NCBI RefSeq assembly: GCF_037975245.1
Contig: NC_092575.1
Span: 3,588,501-3,652,500 of the forward strand
DNA from: Apostichopus japonicus
Taxonomy: Eukaryota > Echinodermata > Holothuroidea > Aspidochirotida > Stichopodidae
Direction of reading: 5' to 3'
Length of the DNA stretch: 64,000 nt
How positions within the stretch are numbered: position 1 is the first letter of the stretch; each line of letters starts with the position of its first letter. Below, piece by piece: positions 1 through 11,900 of the stretch. The position numbers and the translations under genes were made by a program. The notes under the pieces are model-generated. The model did not search any database. It was not told the DNA's origin and was given only the letters and a program-made list of their open reading frames with translations.

Positions 1-311
1 TGAGTAAAAATAATTTGCCATATTCATGACAATAAAAATATGTAAATATGCACGAAATGCTTATAGCAAACATTACCAAAAGGGTCGTCTGCCTCAACGT
101 GTGGGATTTCTCAGTTAAATATGTTGTTCGTGAATAAATGTTCGGGAAACAGACATTTATGAAGATAATATTCGTAAGTTATGTTTAATGTACAATCTTA
201 ACCATTAAGAATCGCTAAACCAGCGTTTGATTGATAGCATGGCGGATGTTAATTGTCAGTTATAATTATTACCTTAAGCAAACAAAAAACCCAACCTACA
301 ACTTTGGCTTA

Positions 312-895
312 TATGACAGAATTCTTTGTGAAGGAACCACTCTCCCCCTGCCCCAACCCATGCACACACAAAAAAAACAGCTTAGAAAAATTTCGCTCTG
401 ATCGGGAGATAAACTAGTTTTAAAAAAAACACAATCTGTCTGGAATTTCAAATTTTGTAAATCTGCGATGTCATTTGCATGATGCCAGTAGGATCTGAAA
501 TTTGTTAATATCTCCTTTTTTTTTTCATATTTTCAAGAAAGAATGTTATTATTATTTTGAAAATGAAACCAAATGCCATTACTAGTGTCTATGTTGAGAG
601 ATTCAATATGTTAGATTCAACAATTGCAAAATTGATCTCCATTACAGAAAATGAACGTTATAATAAACTAAAAGAAAAAGAAATGACAAATTAAACACTT
701 ATACGACTCAATGGTGTCACATTTAGACTTGATCAAGTATTTGATCTGTGTGTTAATTAAGAAACATTAAATCTGCCACATCTCAATAAATGAAAGTATA
801 CAACATTTTCAATAGCTGTTTGAGGACGATGTTTATGACTGGTATCTCTATCAAATAGACCAGTATTAGATGGTAGGGTATGTATTTCCTTTTAA
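312..895 (+). repeat. Dispersed repeat family R1, copy A
   Basis: This stretch shares several blocks, in the same order, with 27,995-28,900. The shared blocks are a 'tctttgtgaagaacca'-like start, a 'tttgtaaatctgcgatgtcat'-like middle, an 'agctgtttgagga' block, and a 'ctctatcaaatagacc' block near the end. A reverse-oriented relative lies at 14,150-14,690. No coding capacity is visible, so it looks like an old non-autonomous interspersed element. This copy holds a single 'ctatcaaatagacc' unit, where the copy near 28.5 kb holds thirteen. Boundaries are approximate. Confidence 0.55.
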
Positions 896-2100
896 GCTCA
901 CTTATAGCACACAATTATTGCTTCTGAAGTACTCGTTTTTATCGAAAACGGAAGGAAAAAGAGAAAATAACAAGAAATTAGAAAAATGTACAGTCAATAT
1001 ACTTTCATTAGGACAAAAATGAAAATGGCAATGAGCCTGTTATTAGAGGTATATATAGTAACGTGTAGTATCCGGTTCAGCATACTGGTTCTTTGCACAT
1101 TGTATCAAGGACATTATAAGAGTATTGTTTTGATTAAAAAGTTTCAACTATATCAAAGGTATAACCTGTTTGCAATCGCCTACCCTATATAATTGCTTTA
1201 GCATATAGGCCTAAGCTTATTATGTTTTTTTACAATCTTGTTTCTAATCAATAGCTTGCTTAGTTTTCTTTTCTTTCTAGACAACACAACAGATTGTAAA
1301 GAATAGCAGGAAGTTAATCAAAAGCGAGTTGATAAATATTTCATTTTTTTGGGGGGGGGGGTAGAGGAAATGGTTAAACTTTGGCACTGTATATATAAAA
1401 AGAACTTACAAGGTATATGTAATTTAAGATTGCAAATATATATTTAGTTGATGGTTGTTGTTGTTCACCTTAGGGTGTTTTCTTTCGATTATTTAACCGA
1501 TGGGTGATACCAAATACGATCCCAGTATGGCTGTGCAAAGTTCCTGAACCTGTCAGGAAAACTTTTACGACAACTTTGTCGAACTAAATTGTTTTGTTTT
1601 TCGGCTTCATTCCTCTTCAATTGGGTCTGAAATAGCTTTTGCTCTAGAAAATGAAAGACGAATCAATTAAATACAAAAAAATAAAAAATAATAATAATGA
1701 TTAAAAAAAAAACATATTCCTACTTTTGAAGGCAATTTGGTACATTTGATGACTCAAATAACCAAAGAATTTAGTTCAATGCCCCGTTACTATCTACAGG
1801 TTTGTAATGCATGTTCGAAAATTACCGCCGTCTCCCTATTGATTTTTAGTGCTTCATTTTGCGTTGTGTTTTGCTACAATATAGAGCTATAGGCATAGAC
1901 TCCTAGAACACCCACCCACAGGTTAAGATAAGGTACTATAAACATAGCGCAAGGAAAAGTGAAATTAGGTATGAACCTTGGCAGTTTGCAAACGAAAAAT
2001 ACAAAAAATACCTTAAATTTGTGGCATACAAAATTTTCTTAAAAGAATTTAACGTTAAAAATAGCTCTGTTATAAAGAGAAGCCTTAATAAAGTGGTAAC
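896..2100. other. No gene recognised
   Basis: AT-rich sequence without a credible coding exon. It contains a G run near 1,350. Short open frames here have no family features and no supported splice sites. Confidence 0.6.
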
Positions 2101-2104
2101 AAAA

Positions 2105-2350
2105 TGTATGGATGTGCGCATGTACATTAGTTGTAAGGTTATAGTGGTAACCGCATACGGAGATGTGCGCATGTACATTAGTTGTAAGGTTATAGTGGTA
2201 ACCGCATACAGAGATGTGCGCATGTAAATTAGTTGTAAGGTTATCAGTGGTAACCACATACAGAGATGTGCGCATGTAAATTAGTTGTAAGGTTATCAGT
2301 GGTAACCGTATACAGAGATGTGCGCATGTCCTATATTAGTTGTAAGGTTA
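2105..2350. repeat. Minisatellite, 51-52 bp unit, about 5 copies
   Basis: The word 'gatgtgcgcatgta' recurs at 2,111, 2,162, 2,213, 2,265 and 2,317, a period of 51, 51, 52 and 52. Each unit also has 'ttagttgtaaggttat' and 'gtggtaacc'. The array runs straight into the MITE-like element that starts near 2,346. Open frames on both strands here are artefacts of the repeat. Confidence 0.9.
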
Positions 2351-2525
2351 TCCGGCCAGTTGAGACAATTTCCCGATACTTTTGCATAGCACTGTATACC
2401 GTCATCCCACATCATGCTTTAATAACACTCATATGTGATAAAAATTTGATATTCATACTGCTCACACTGAAAACACGAGTGCTTTGAAGCGGGATATTAA
2501 CAAACGCAAGGGTAACACACGCAAA
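2346..2525 (+). mobile_element. MITE-like element, family M1, copy 1
   Basis: This resembles 7,186-7,413. Both begin with a 'ccagttg(g/a)gaca' motif and contain 'atgctt(t/c)aa', 'gatattcatactg' and a 'tgctttgaagcgggata'-like block in the same order. It has no coding capacity. The left end touches the last minisatellite unit. The right terminal repeat is degraded, so the end is uncertain. Confidence 0.5.
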
Positions 2526-2529
2526 ATTG

Positions 2530-3118
2530 TGCTAACTATATGAGGGTCATGCAATCATTTGTAAATATTAGCCTACGGTTCATTTACAACACAACGCGAA
2601 CAAAATGCAGCTTTCGGGCGCTATACGTACTTCCACAATTGAGTTACGTGCGTAATTGTATTTTAGCTCTTACTTCACGATCCGTAACACGTTAGGATAT
2701 CTTCACTATATGAAAAGTACAACTATCTCCTTCACATATCATTGCACACATTTCATAGGCGAGCTAGACAATGACGTCATTGCACGATATATCATTATGT
2801 TATGAACATCCATCCGCATGGAGACCTGTTAATTATGAGCGCACGACACGCGAGCTGTTAGCTGATTGGCTGAGAATCCAATATAAAAAAAAGCAAATAA
2901 TGAGAGAAATAATTTGATCGGAGATTCGCATGAATGAGCTGGTATGTATAAGAAAACTTAATATTCTCCGGAGATAGGCCATTGACCATTGACGTATTCT
3001 GACGCAAGTAAAAAATGATGGCGTTATAGCCATAAACAGGGAGACTATATATAGCCTATATACATATTGTATGTCTATATGTATACATATAGGCCTATAT
3101 ATATATATTACGATTTTC
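2530..3118. other. No gene recognised
   Basis: Nothing beyond AT-rich sequence with a few AGGCCTA words. An open frame on the minus strand (2,833-3,120) has no recognisable features. Confidence 0.55.
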
Positions 3119-3270
<152 letters not shown>

Positions 3271-3477
3271 TTTTGGCACTGCAGATAAACAAAATGATCT
3301 TTATCAAGTACTTTGGTGACCAAATAAGTCTCTTTGTTACTTTTTACAGGTATGTACAAATGATAAAAAATAATAAATTATAGAATATAAAGAGCAAAAT
3401 AAGAAAGAGCCCCTTTTCACGTTATCTTTATATATATTACGGTAGTTAGGATTATTACTATTATTATTGTTATCACT

Positions 3478-3483
3478 TTTAAT
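3478..3483 (-). promoter_or_regulatory. Candidate poly(A) signal of the minus-strand gene
   Basis: Reads ATTAAA on the minus strand, about 40 bp after the stop codon at 3,522-3,524. It is the nearest variant poly(A) hexamer I could find downstream of that gene. Confidence 0.4.
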
Positions 3484-3521
3484 GTTCTTACTTTACAAAA
3501 GTCACTAACTTTAAATAAACG

Positions 3522-3784
3522 TTAAAGAGAAAGTAGAAATCCTAGACATGACATCACAAGCCATGGTAACAATGTCGCACGCACAACACTAGATAAGTTC
3601 GTGGAATCACTCCCTGTGTGTGTCTCTGCGTTTGGTGCACCGACAGTGTTTTCGCTTTCGACGACAGCCGGGGTTACTTTAACGGTCACTCCCGGTTCAA
3701 GGGTCTTGTATCGAGGTTCACCTTCATCGTTTATGAATCGCCATATCACATGTTGACCATCTTCCAGTGGGACAAGATATAAAG
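3522..3784 (-). CDS. Exon 7 (last) of the tandem beta-domain gene
   Basis: Acceptor is TGATAG before CTTTATATC. The exon completes an ACT codon split with exon 6 and ends at TAA. It encodes the end of domain 2 (DGQHVIWRF), a Ser/Thr/Glu-rich linker with an NLS sequon, and a C-terminal hydrophobic segment consistent with a GPI-attachment signal. Confidence 0.75.
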
Positions 3785-6700
3785 CTATCAATAGAAAGCG
3801 AGTATAGAAGAGTTGTTGAGGAAAACAAAATTCCAGTTTAGGTGTCAAACAATTTACCGAGCAATTTGTTTCCATAACGAATAGATAATAAAATATAGTT
3901 TGGTGGGTGAGCTATTACGCTTCTTTTAATTCGTTAACGTGTATTCAATTAGATCCCAACCAGTGAAATCCAGGGCATTGCATTCTCTGTTTGTATTTAT
4001 TTAGTTCTCTACATATGTGTTGCATGTTTGTATACCCGACAAGAGAGTAAGGGAGTGGGTGGTCAGGGCTAGTTCCCTGGGGTTCGGAGTCACTAAAGAG
4101 GGGTGGAGGGGGGGCAAGTGTTAATACGTGATAAAGCATTATATGTTATGAAATTTGTTATATTCAGATAACTATTTCATAGCCCCTTGACTATGCCATA
4201 AATCAATGAAGATCTGACTATTCGACGCTCCTTCCTCTTTCAGGAGACAACTGAACAACACATGTATACATGTGCTATCGACATTTTAATAAAGTGTCGG
4301 TTGCTCACGATACTGGACCACCTACCCCCACCCCCACCCCCCAACCCCACCCCCACTTCGGAGAAAACCAGAATCAGTCTCCCGAAATAACACATACTAC
4401 ATGATTAAAAGGTGCGTTTGTAACGCCATTCATGCTGCCACAGAAAATATAGAACACTGGAAACCGATTCCAGCATTTAGTTCATGATATTATACTCAAG
4501 TCTGCCTTATCGTGACTAACTGTTCTAGACAGGAGATCATTCACAGATGCTACTTGTTTCCTATTCTTCAAATGATTTTTTTTTCTGGTCACCTTCACCG
4601 TCGAGCCATGTCTGACTAAGCATATATAAGAGGGTTATAATAATGTGAAAAATCTTACTTTTATCGAGTTCTGCATTCGAATCTGCTATTTCAGCTTTCC
4701 AAAAGTAGACACCGTTGCTATGTAAATCGTTGATATCATAAATTTGGTAGTTGTCGTATTTTTGGTATCTGTGAAAAAAAAGTCAATAAAAACTATTGTG
4801 AGTTTTCTGTTTTTAATTAATAACGTCATTCTTTACCTTTTCAAAGACCAATCACAAAACATTATTTATTACCTCTGGCAACATAAGATTACATATATGC
4901 CATGAGTCCCTGTAGTCATGACAACGGTGTCACGCGCACTATGGCACTACTGGAAAATTTTTAACTTCGTTCTTAACTTCGGTTGAAATTTTGACGATGT
5001 TTGAATTAAAACCTGAGCATTCAGAGGAAACTATAATCTAACTATACTAATGATTAATTCTCCCAATCCAGTATACGCACTATTTGAGAAACCTGCAGCT
5101 CTTAGAGTTAGTATTTGTACTGGCCTGCTTCACTTTCAATAAATGCTTAACCAAGGTGCACTGCGGATCCCCCTAACATAATCAAATAAATCGTGCCCAT
5201 CTGCTATACAAATAAGGGAAAGCGTGTAATAAGCCTATAAATTAACGAAGATCTATATATTGGCAATGTGTCACTATCGTCTGTCGGCACCCGATTGGTG
5301 AGTCATTCGTGACGTACAGATAAATGTATACTCACACGAACAAATGTTTGTACTGTCGTTTGGCTTCTAACATAAGATCGTTCAAATTAACCCGAGATTG
5401 ATCTAAAACTAAGACCGGAATTTTGCAAAGAGGCCAGACGTCCGACCAAAACTGGACAGAAAGGTACAGCATGGTTTGTTGTATTGGTTGAGAGGATGGT
5501 CTGATGTAGTTAGAACGAGACCCACTGCCGCAACCACCTGTCAGAAACAACAACCAGGGAAAAATAATTACCATCAAAAAAGAATCCTTTGACGTTAAGA
5601 ATGAATTATTTAAACAACATGTTTTTTAGTGTTGATAGTATTTAAGCAATCCAAATTCAAAATGAAAATAAAAAGTGTGAGATGCTCGTTATATTTCCAT
5701 ATGTACTTTATTCTGTTCAAGAAAACAATTTTGAAAATATTTTAAATAATTTTTCTCTTCTTTTTCTTGGCATATACCTTATCAAGGAGATAAAACGTCA
5801 GTCTTAAGTCATACTTCAAGGCAAATTCAGTCTTTTAAATGTCAGAATATTCTTTAATCTCCAAATCAAGGTTTACTTCGATGAAGCTACGATACATGTA
5901 TAAAACTGTAATAAAATTGTAATTAAACTGTAGTTAGAAGGGACAATGAAAAGAACTCGTTTATACCTGTGTAGGTATCCATGTTGTTTGATGATCGAGT
6001 GTAAACCCAAGAATAAGATTTTCTGTCTTCCATGAACACTTCAGTGATCGCTATAAGAAGGAAGAGAAAGTAAGATTATTACTTTTCTTTAAAAAAAAAA
6101 ACAAATAGGAAAGCAATGAATCATTCATTACTCCGCTAACGATGAGAGTCAGCGACATTTAGGCTGATTTTCTTATTTATGGTCAACATTTATAATAAAA
6201 TCTGCGGAATAATTCTCGAAACAAAATAGTAATTGATCATAACTCAGACACCCCTACTTGACGTTTCTTTTTCTTTTATTCAAAAATGTGTGAATTAAAA
6301 ATTATTATTTTGCAATGATTCCATTTGGGATGATTGGCTTCTACTCTTTATAACTATATGTGTGTATAGGTCTAGTATCTATAGCCTAACGTAGTAACAT
6401 CTAAGTCTAACATATTAACATCTAAGACTCCAACAGTTTTTGAATTTTGAACACACCCCAAGCCATTAATCATTTCTGTTGCCAATTACTCGCTAATCTG
6501 AAACATTTTGCGGCGCTTGAGATATTCCAAATGGTTAATCTTCATAGAGTAATAGTCTATGCAGACAAAAAAGTCTATTGAAGAGACGAAATATTTCCAG
6601 TTTCAAAACCAAAGTTCCTGACCGCCTCAAAGAGATATTCGTAACCATATCATTTCATTTTTTTTTCTGGGGTTAATGATCTAAAATATATATGCCACCG

Positions 6701-8938
6701 TACTCAGATCTACACGTCACAGGTATCACGTCACGTCACAGGTATGGCATCATGCCATTGGCATGTCACATTACCGTACGTCACGAGTATATGTGTGGAA
6801 ACGTAACGAACACGATATACAGAACAATATCGACTCATCGAGTGTTATTATTGGATGATAAGAAACATTTAATCCTTATTTTCAATTATTTAAGACATTA
6901 AAATGAAACTTGAAATGAGCTGTATGGGTTGACCAGAATTTACAAACATGCAGAGAGTCCAAGCAGATCGTGTGTTCTTTCTATTGACTTGAGTTTCGAG
7001 AAGAAGAAAAAACCCGATATTTTAACACAAGTGTTGGCTCAAGAGTCAAGACTAACTATATATCTTAGTTGATTATAGCGTTGATACACGATTCTGCCTA
7101 AGTTACTTAAAGGATAATTACTAAACAAATGTTGCTGAAAGTCTAAGATTTTGCGGATTTGATATTAAAGCAGCCATTCAGGATGGTTACTGCAGCCAGT
7201 TGGGACACTTTCCTTAGTGCTTACACCACGCTGTACTGTCCTCCCATATAATGCTTCAAAGCACTTGTATTGACGGTACAAACAGTTCCTAACCTTTATC
7301 TGATAGAAACATGATATTCATACTGGCTCAGACTGACACTACGGGTGCTCTGAGGCGGGACATGACAGTACAGTCAAGACACAAAAAATATGTCCCAACT
7401 GGGTGATAACTGCACAACAAATAATTCATATGCATATTTTATACAAAGGTATATGCTACTGTAGATCGTATTGTGGGCAGTGTCAAATGAGTGCTTTCTT
7501 TTTTCTTCTTCAAAATGATCAGTTTGTGTTTCTATCTTGCTGGTCGTTATAAGCGTCTACCATGATAACGAAGATAGGAACATGATTATTTAACCAAACA
7601 ACCCTAAGTCTATCTCATTGGTACATGTTAAATCAACCAAACGAATGGCGGAAGTGTCTAGTGGTAATAATGATTTCAAAGATATAAGGTCGATGCATTT
7701 AAACACTGGTGTAAAACCTCATCAATGTTTATGCTACTTTCACCACAGGGAACCTCTTTATATCTGTTGTATATCTAGGCTACGTAACATCCAGTGGCTT
7801 ACGGAGTCGCCAACTCATTGTGCATGGCGTACGTATGATATGACGTAACTTGCTATGTGCAGTGAAGAAAGGTTATATTAGGTTAATGATATACCGTACA
7901 TTGGAACAGAGTATAGGCTAAATGGAGCAGTATGAAATACGAACACGTACTGTAGCCTATTGACCTGTGTTACCAAGGGTTGATAACTTTCGTTCATGAG
8001 CTCAAGTGCAGTGATTATTATCTGAGTAACACAGGGACCCCAACAATGGTTTGCGAATGGATCAGGGGTCATAACCAACGTTCAGTGGTGTAGAAAGGCC
8101 TATCTGTGTGGGCACCTTAACTGTGTGGAAGTCATTGCTATGAAAGTTATTCGGATCATGTCCCCACCCAGAGACAGGGCGACTGAATGAATGAATGAAT
8201 GATCGATAGTGGATGGTTGGATGGATGGTTGGATGGATGAATGGATGGATAGTTGGATGGATAGTTGATGGATGGGTGGGTAGTGGAATGGATGGATGGA
8301 TAGTTGGATGGATAATTGGATGGATGGTTGGGTAGTGGAATGGATGGATGGATAGTTGGATGGATAATTGGATGGATGGTGGTGGAATGGATGGATGTAT
8401 CGGTGGATGGATAGATCAATAGGAGGGGAAAGTTACCCTTGAGTGTGCTCCAATAACTATAAGCTATAGTTTTCATGATGGTCAACGTAAAAGTAAACTC
8501 ACATTTCGTTATTTGGTTTCCTGTGTTGACGTCAAACAATAGCCAATCTATTATACGTGTCCTCGCCCATTTGCCGTTAATGGATTGCATTACAAAACCT
8601 AATTGGTCGTCTGATCGAGCGGAAAAACTGCAAAGATTGATAAGGGGAAAAGAAAAATATATAATTAATGACAGGAAATACTAGCCGCATATATACGAAG
8701 AAATATATATATATATATATCCAGGGCCGGAAGTACGAATAATATAAACAACATCACAACAAAATTATCCAGGTGTGCCTAGAATTAGTGTTTATTCAGC
8801 TGCTTTGATAAGCAGTAACGAACAGGAATCGTTTTACGAAATTGAAGGAAAAAGTAGAACGCGGTATGATCGTGGCAAAATTGTGATGGATAGATAAACT
8901 CATACATTTGAAATCTAGGCAGCATTCAAATCATCAGC

Positions 8939-8971
<33 letters not shown>

Positions 8972-11900
8972 TAACCTACAAAATACATGCTAAATGGCTC
9001 AGAGTTGGTCACAGAGCAAGCATTTTACAAACACCACCCCTTGCTACATTTCGCCTCACCGAGACAACTATTCATTCTCTATTTTAATTAAAAATCATTG
9101 ATCTTTGGGAAGGGACCGTCAAGGAAAACGCATCTTTCTTAGTTGTATTTTAGTATTTTTTAAGAATATGTTAGGCAAATTCTGACGACCTTTAATCGGC
9201 TTGCTCGGAATATCATTTTTTATCATTTTTTTTTACTTTTAGTCCATATCTACATGATATTTTATTTACAGGGTGGTTGTTATAGACGAGGGGCATAGTA
9301 AAAAACATTTCAACAAGCTTTTTCAAGGTTCACAAGACGAATAGAAGTTTAAAGGAAAATATGTCTACGGCGTCTTATAATGCCAACTACGCATGCGCAG
9401 AGTCATAGAGTAGTCAATTGTAACATGAAAGGAATATTTTGTGAGTTAAGAGTTTAATGCTCCTTTTTTAAAGGAAAAAATGGAGTAAATAATATGAGGA
9501 CTTTTACTGAAAGATTAAGGTGTGAGGATTGAGATGGGTTGGGGGGGGGGGGACGAGATGAATTAAGTAGAAGTTTCAAGTTACCTTCCAGTACTATATC
9601 CCGCCGCTTTCCAATTGATCTCAATATAGTTTACACACACATCCAGACTATGTAAGACACCCAACCACGATCAGCTAGGTTAAATATATGTTATTATGTA
9701 TATATATATTAGTAGCCTATGTGTAATAAATATATAAGAACCTAAGCTTGCTAATCGTGTATAGTTTCATATATAGCCTATATGAAAACTGACACGTACG
9801 TTATAATTACTGTAACGATAGTCAAAATCTTTGCGGTTACAATATATAATATGTCGATGACAGATCCCTCGTGTACAAACATATGTCTGGCTTTAATGAA
9901 TGAAGTGTGTTAGGCTGGCTGGCTGTCTTGCTTATCTATAGAGACTGACCGAAGATGCAAGACGAATTGAATGGAAAAACACATGGGGGATGTAGAACGG
10001 AAAAATATGGATATCAAACATCCGGAGAAGAGATTTAACTCGACATATTCGATGACGGTAACAATATAGTCATAATTCCATTGGGTATTTGTAGATTATA
10101 ATTAGTTTTCCTTTACCGTTCGTTGATGGGCTGTATCTATAAGTATACTATCTTCTAAGCGTTGGTTTTGCCTTTATTATTCATGATATGACCCATACCT
10201 GTGCCGACAGGAACGTAATTACCCTCACCGTATATTATTTCCAGTTTCTTAACTTGAGTTTGCCTATCGTCTGCGTCAACTATTCAATCAACAAGAACGG
10301 CCGGTTTTGAAAATGAGTTAAGCGATCCGAACCGCCTACTGAACCATGGATAATTGCGAAATTACAAGTGTTTTCGAAACCGCCTACCACGGACTACTGC
10401 ATACGACAATAAGACCTGAGTTTGGGCCTATACATTTGATCGCCTATACATGTCAGATAGTGGAGTCGTCATACTTGCTTATATGCAAGCACGACGAGAG
10501 TGGGGTGGGGGAGGGGGTGGCAGTGATGAAGTTTTACGATCCTGAGTCCTTGATGGGACTGGGAAATATGAAGGGGATCCGGAGAAAATAGGGGATAAAG
10601 AAAAGTGTATTTTATTCTTTATAATACACGTAATTGCTGGACTGGTTCTCGATGCCTCTGTTTATATGATGATGCAATACTTATTACTTATCCTCAAATT
10701 CATTTTTTCATGGAACGCCAAGTAAAATTACTGCTACGCTCTGATACGGTCACTAATAGGCCTGGTTTGGACTTTAATGTGCTCGTGTGCATGAATAAAA
10801 AAAAACATTTATTTTCAGGGTATATGTAAGGTAACTGAGCCATTTTTCGCGTTCCAAGAAAACTTTTTTAGAAGTCCATGCAGGTATATACACGTGACTT
10901 ACTTGAACCTTGTCCCGTGTTGGTATTGCGCTAATCGCATAACCTGGTACATATTGATGACCTGTGGCACCCTCACTGCTAATCTGCATATTGGATCAAC
11001 ATTTAAGTGGTAGCTATCCTCTATCGACAGATAAATGATGAAAGGTCTGTCATCGCTTCTTGGTAGTGAGTGTTGGTTGTCTTCGGGACAAGACAAATCC
11101 CTAGCTGTCGATGAAAGAGGAGAAACAAAATGTTGATATTATAAGCCTCCTTATAAAGTCGTCGAAGGTACTTCAACAATCGAATTATGATAGGATGGAT
11201 GAGTTAGTTTGCGCGTACACTGCGTACACGTTGTTCTGTACACCTTTGCAGACTTTCTTTCCATTGGGTTAGTGCGGTGAGGTTTAGTCTTGTCGTTAGC
11301 ACATCAGTCGGGTTACGCGGGCAAGTTTGCGATTGCATTGCAGCTTCAGCCGAATAACATAATAATATATGCAAGGTTAGCAGGGGAGCTGCGATACACA
11401 TATATATACACAATTCGCGTGGCACACGCGATAGATCTTTAAGGGTGACTTTATAGGCAGAATTCAAGGCTTGATATGTAGTATAGCTCAAGAAAATACA
11501 AACAGTTGAGTACTATAGTGTTATATGTTTCTACATGTTCAACTTTAAAAAATATGCGAAACGTCTGATATGCTCCTTTAACGCTAAATTTGACGATGAC
11601 GTCGACTCCTCACATGCAGGCCGAAATGTTAATGATAATCTACTGGTTTATCAATTCTGGTATGACTCAACCAAAGATGTTCTTTAAAATCCATATGAAA
11701 GCGAGAGCATCTCGGAAAACAATCAACACCACATATCCTTGCCAAATTTGAAATGTAATGTAGGCCTATAATTAGAAGCAAGTAATATTTTGCGGTCAAA
11801 ATGGTCTTCGGTTTAACCTATCGATATTTGCGTTGGATCTGACCTAATAATCTGTGAGTTAGAATATAGGTACTCCAGCCGCTTTAATTGACGAGTCTCA

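Larger units (their letters stand above)
6051..8502 (-). other. Intron 3 of the tandem beta-domain gene
   Basis: About 2.45 kb. It contains the MITE-like element at 7,186-7,413 and the TGGA-type repeat at 8,191-8,420. Otherwise nothing recognised. Confidence 0.6.

Noticed and set aside
8156-8590. 144-residue Pro/His/Ser/Asn-rich minus-strand frame
   Set aside because: Its C-terminal part is the TGGA simple repeat. Only its first 30 residues, encoded at 8,503-8,590, are real, and they belong to exon 3 (8,503-8,627), which ends at a GTGAGT donor before the repeat.
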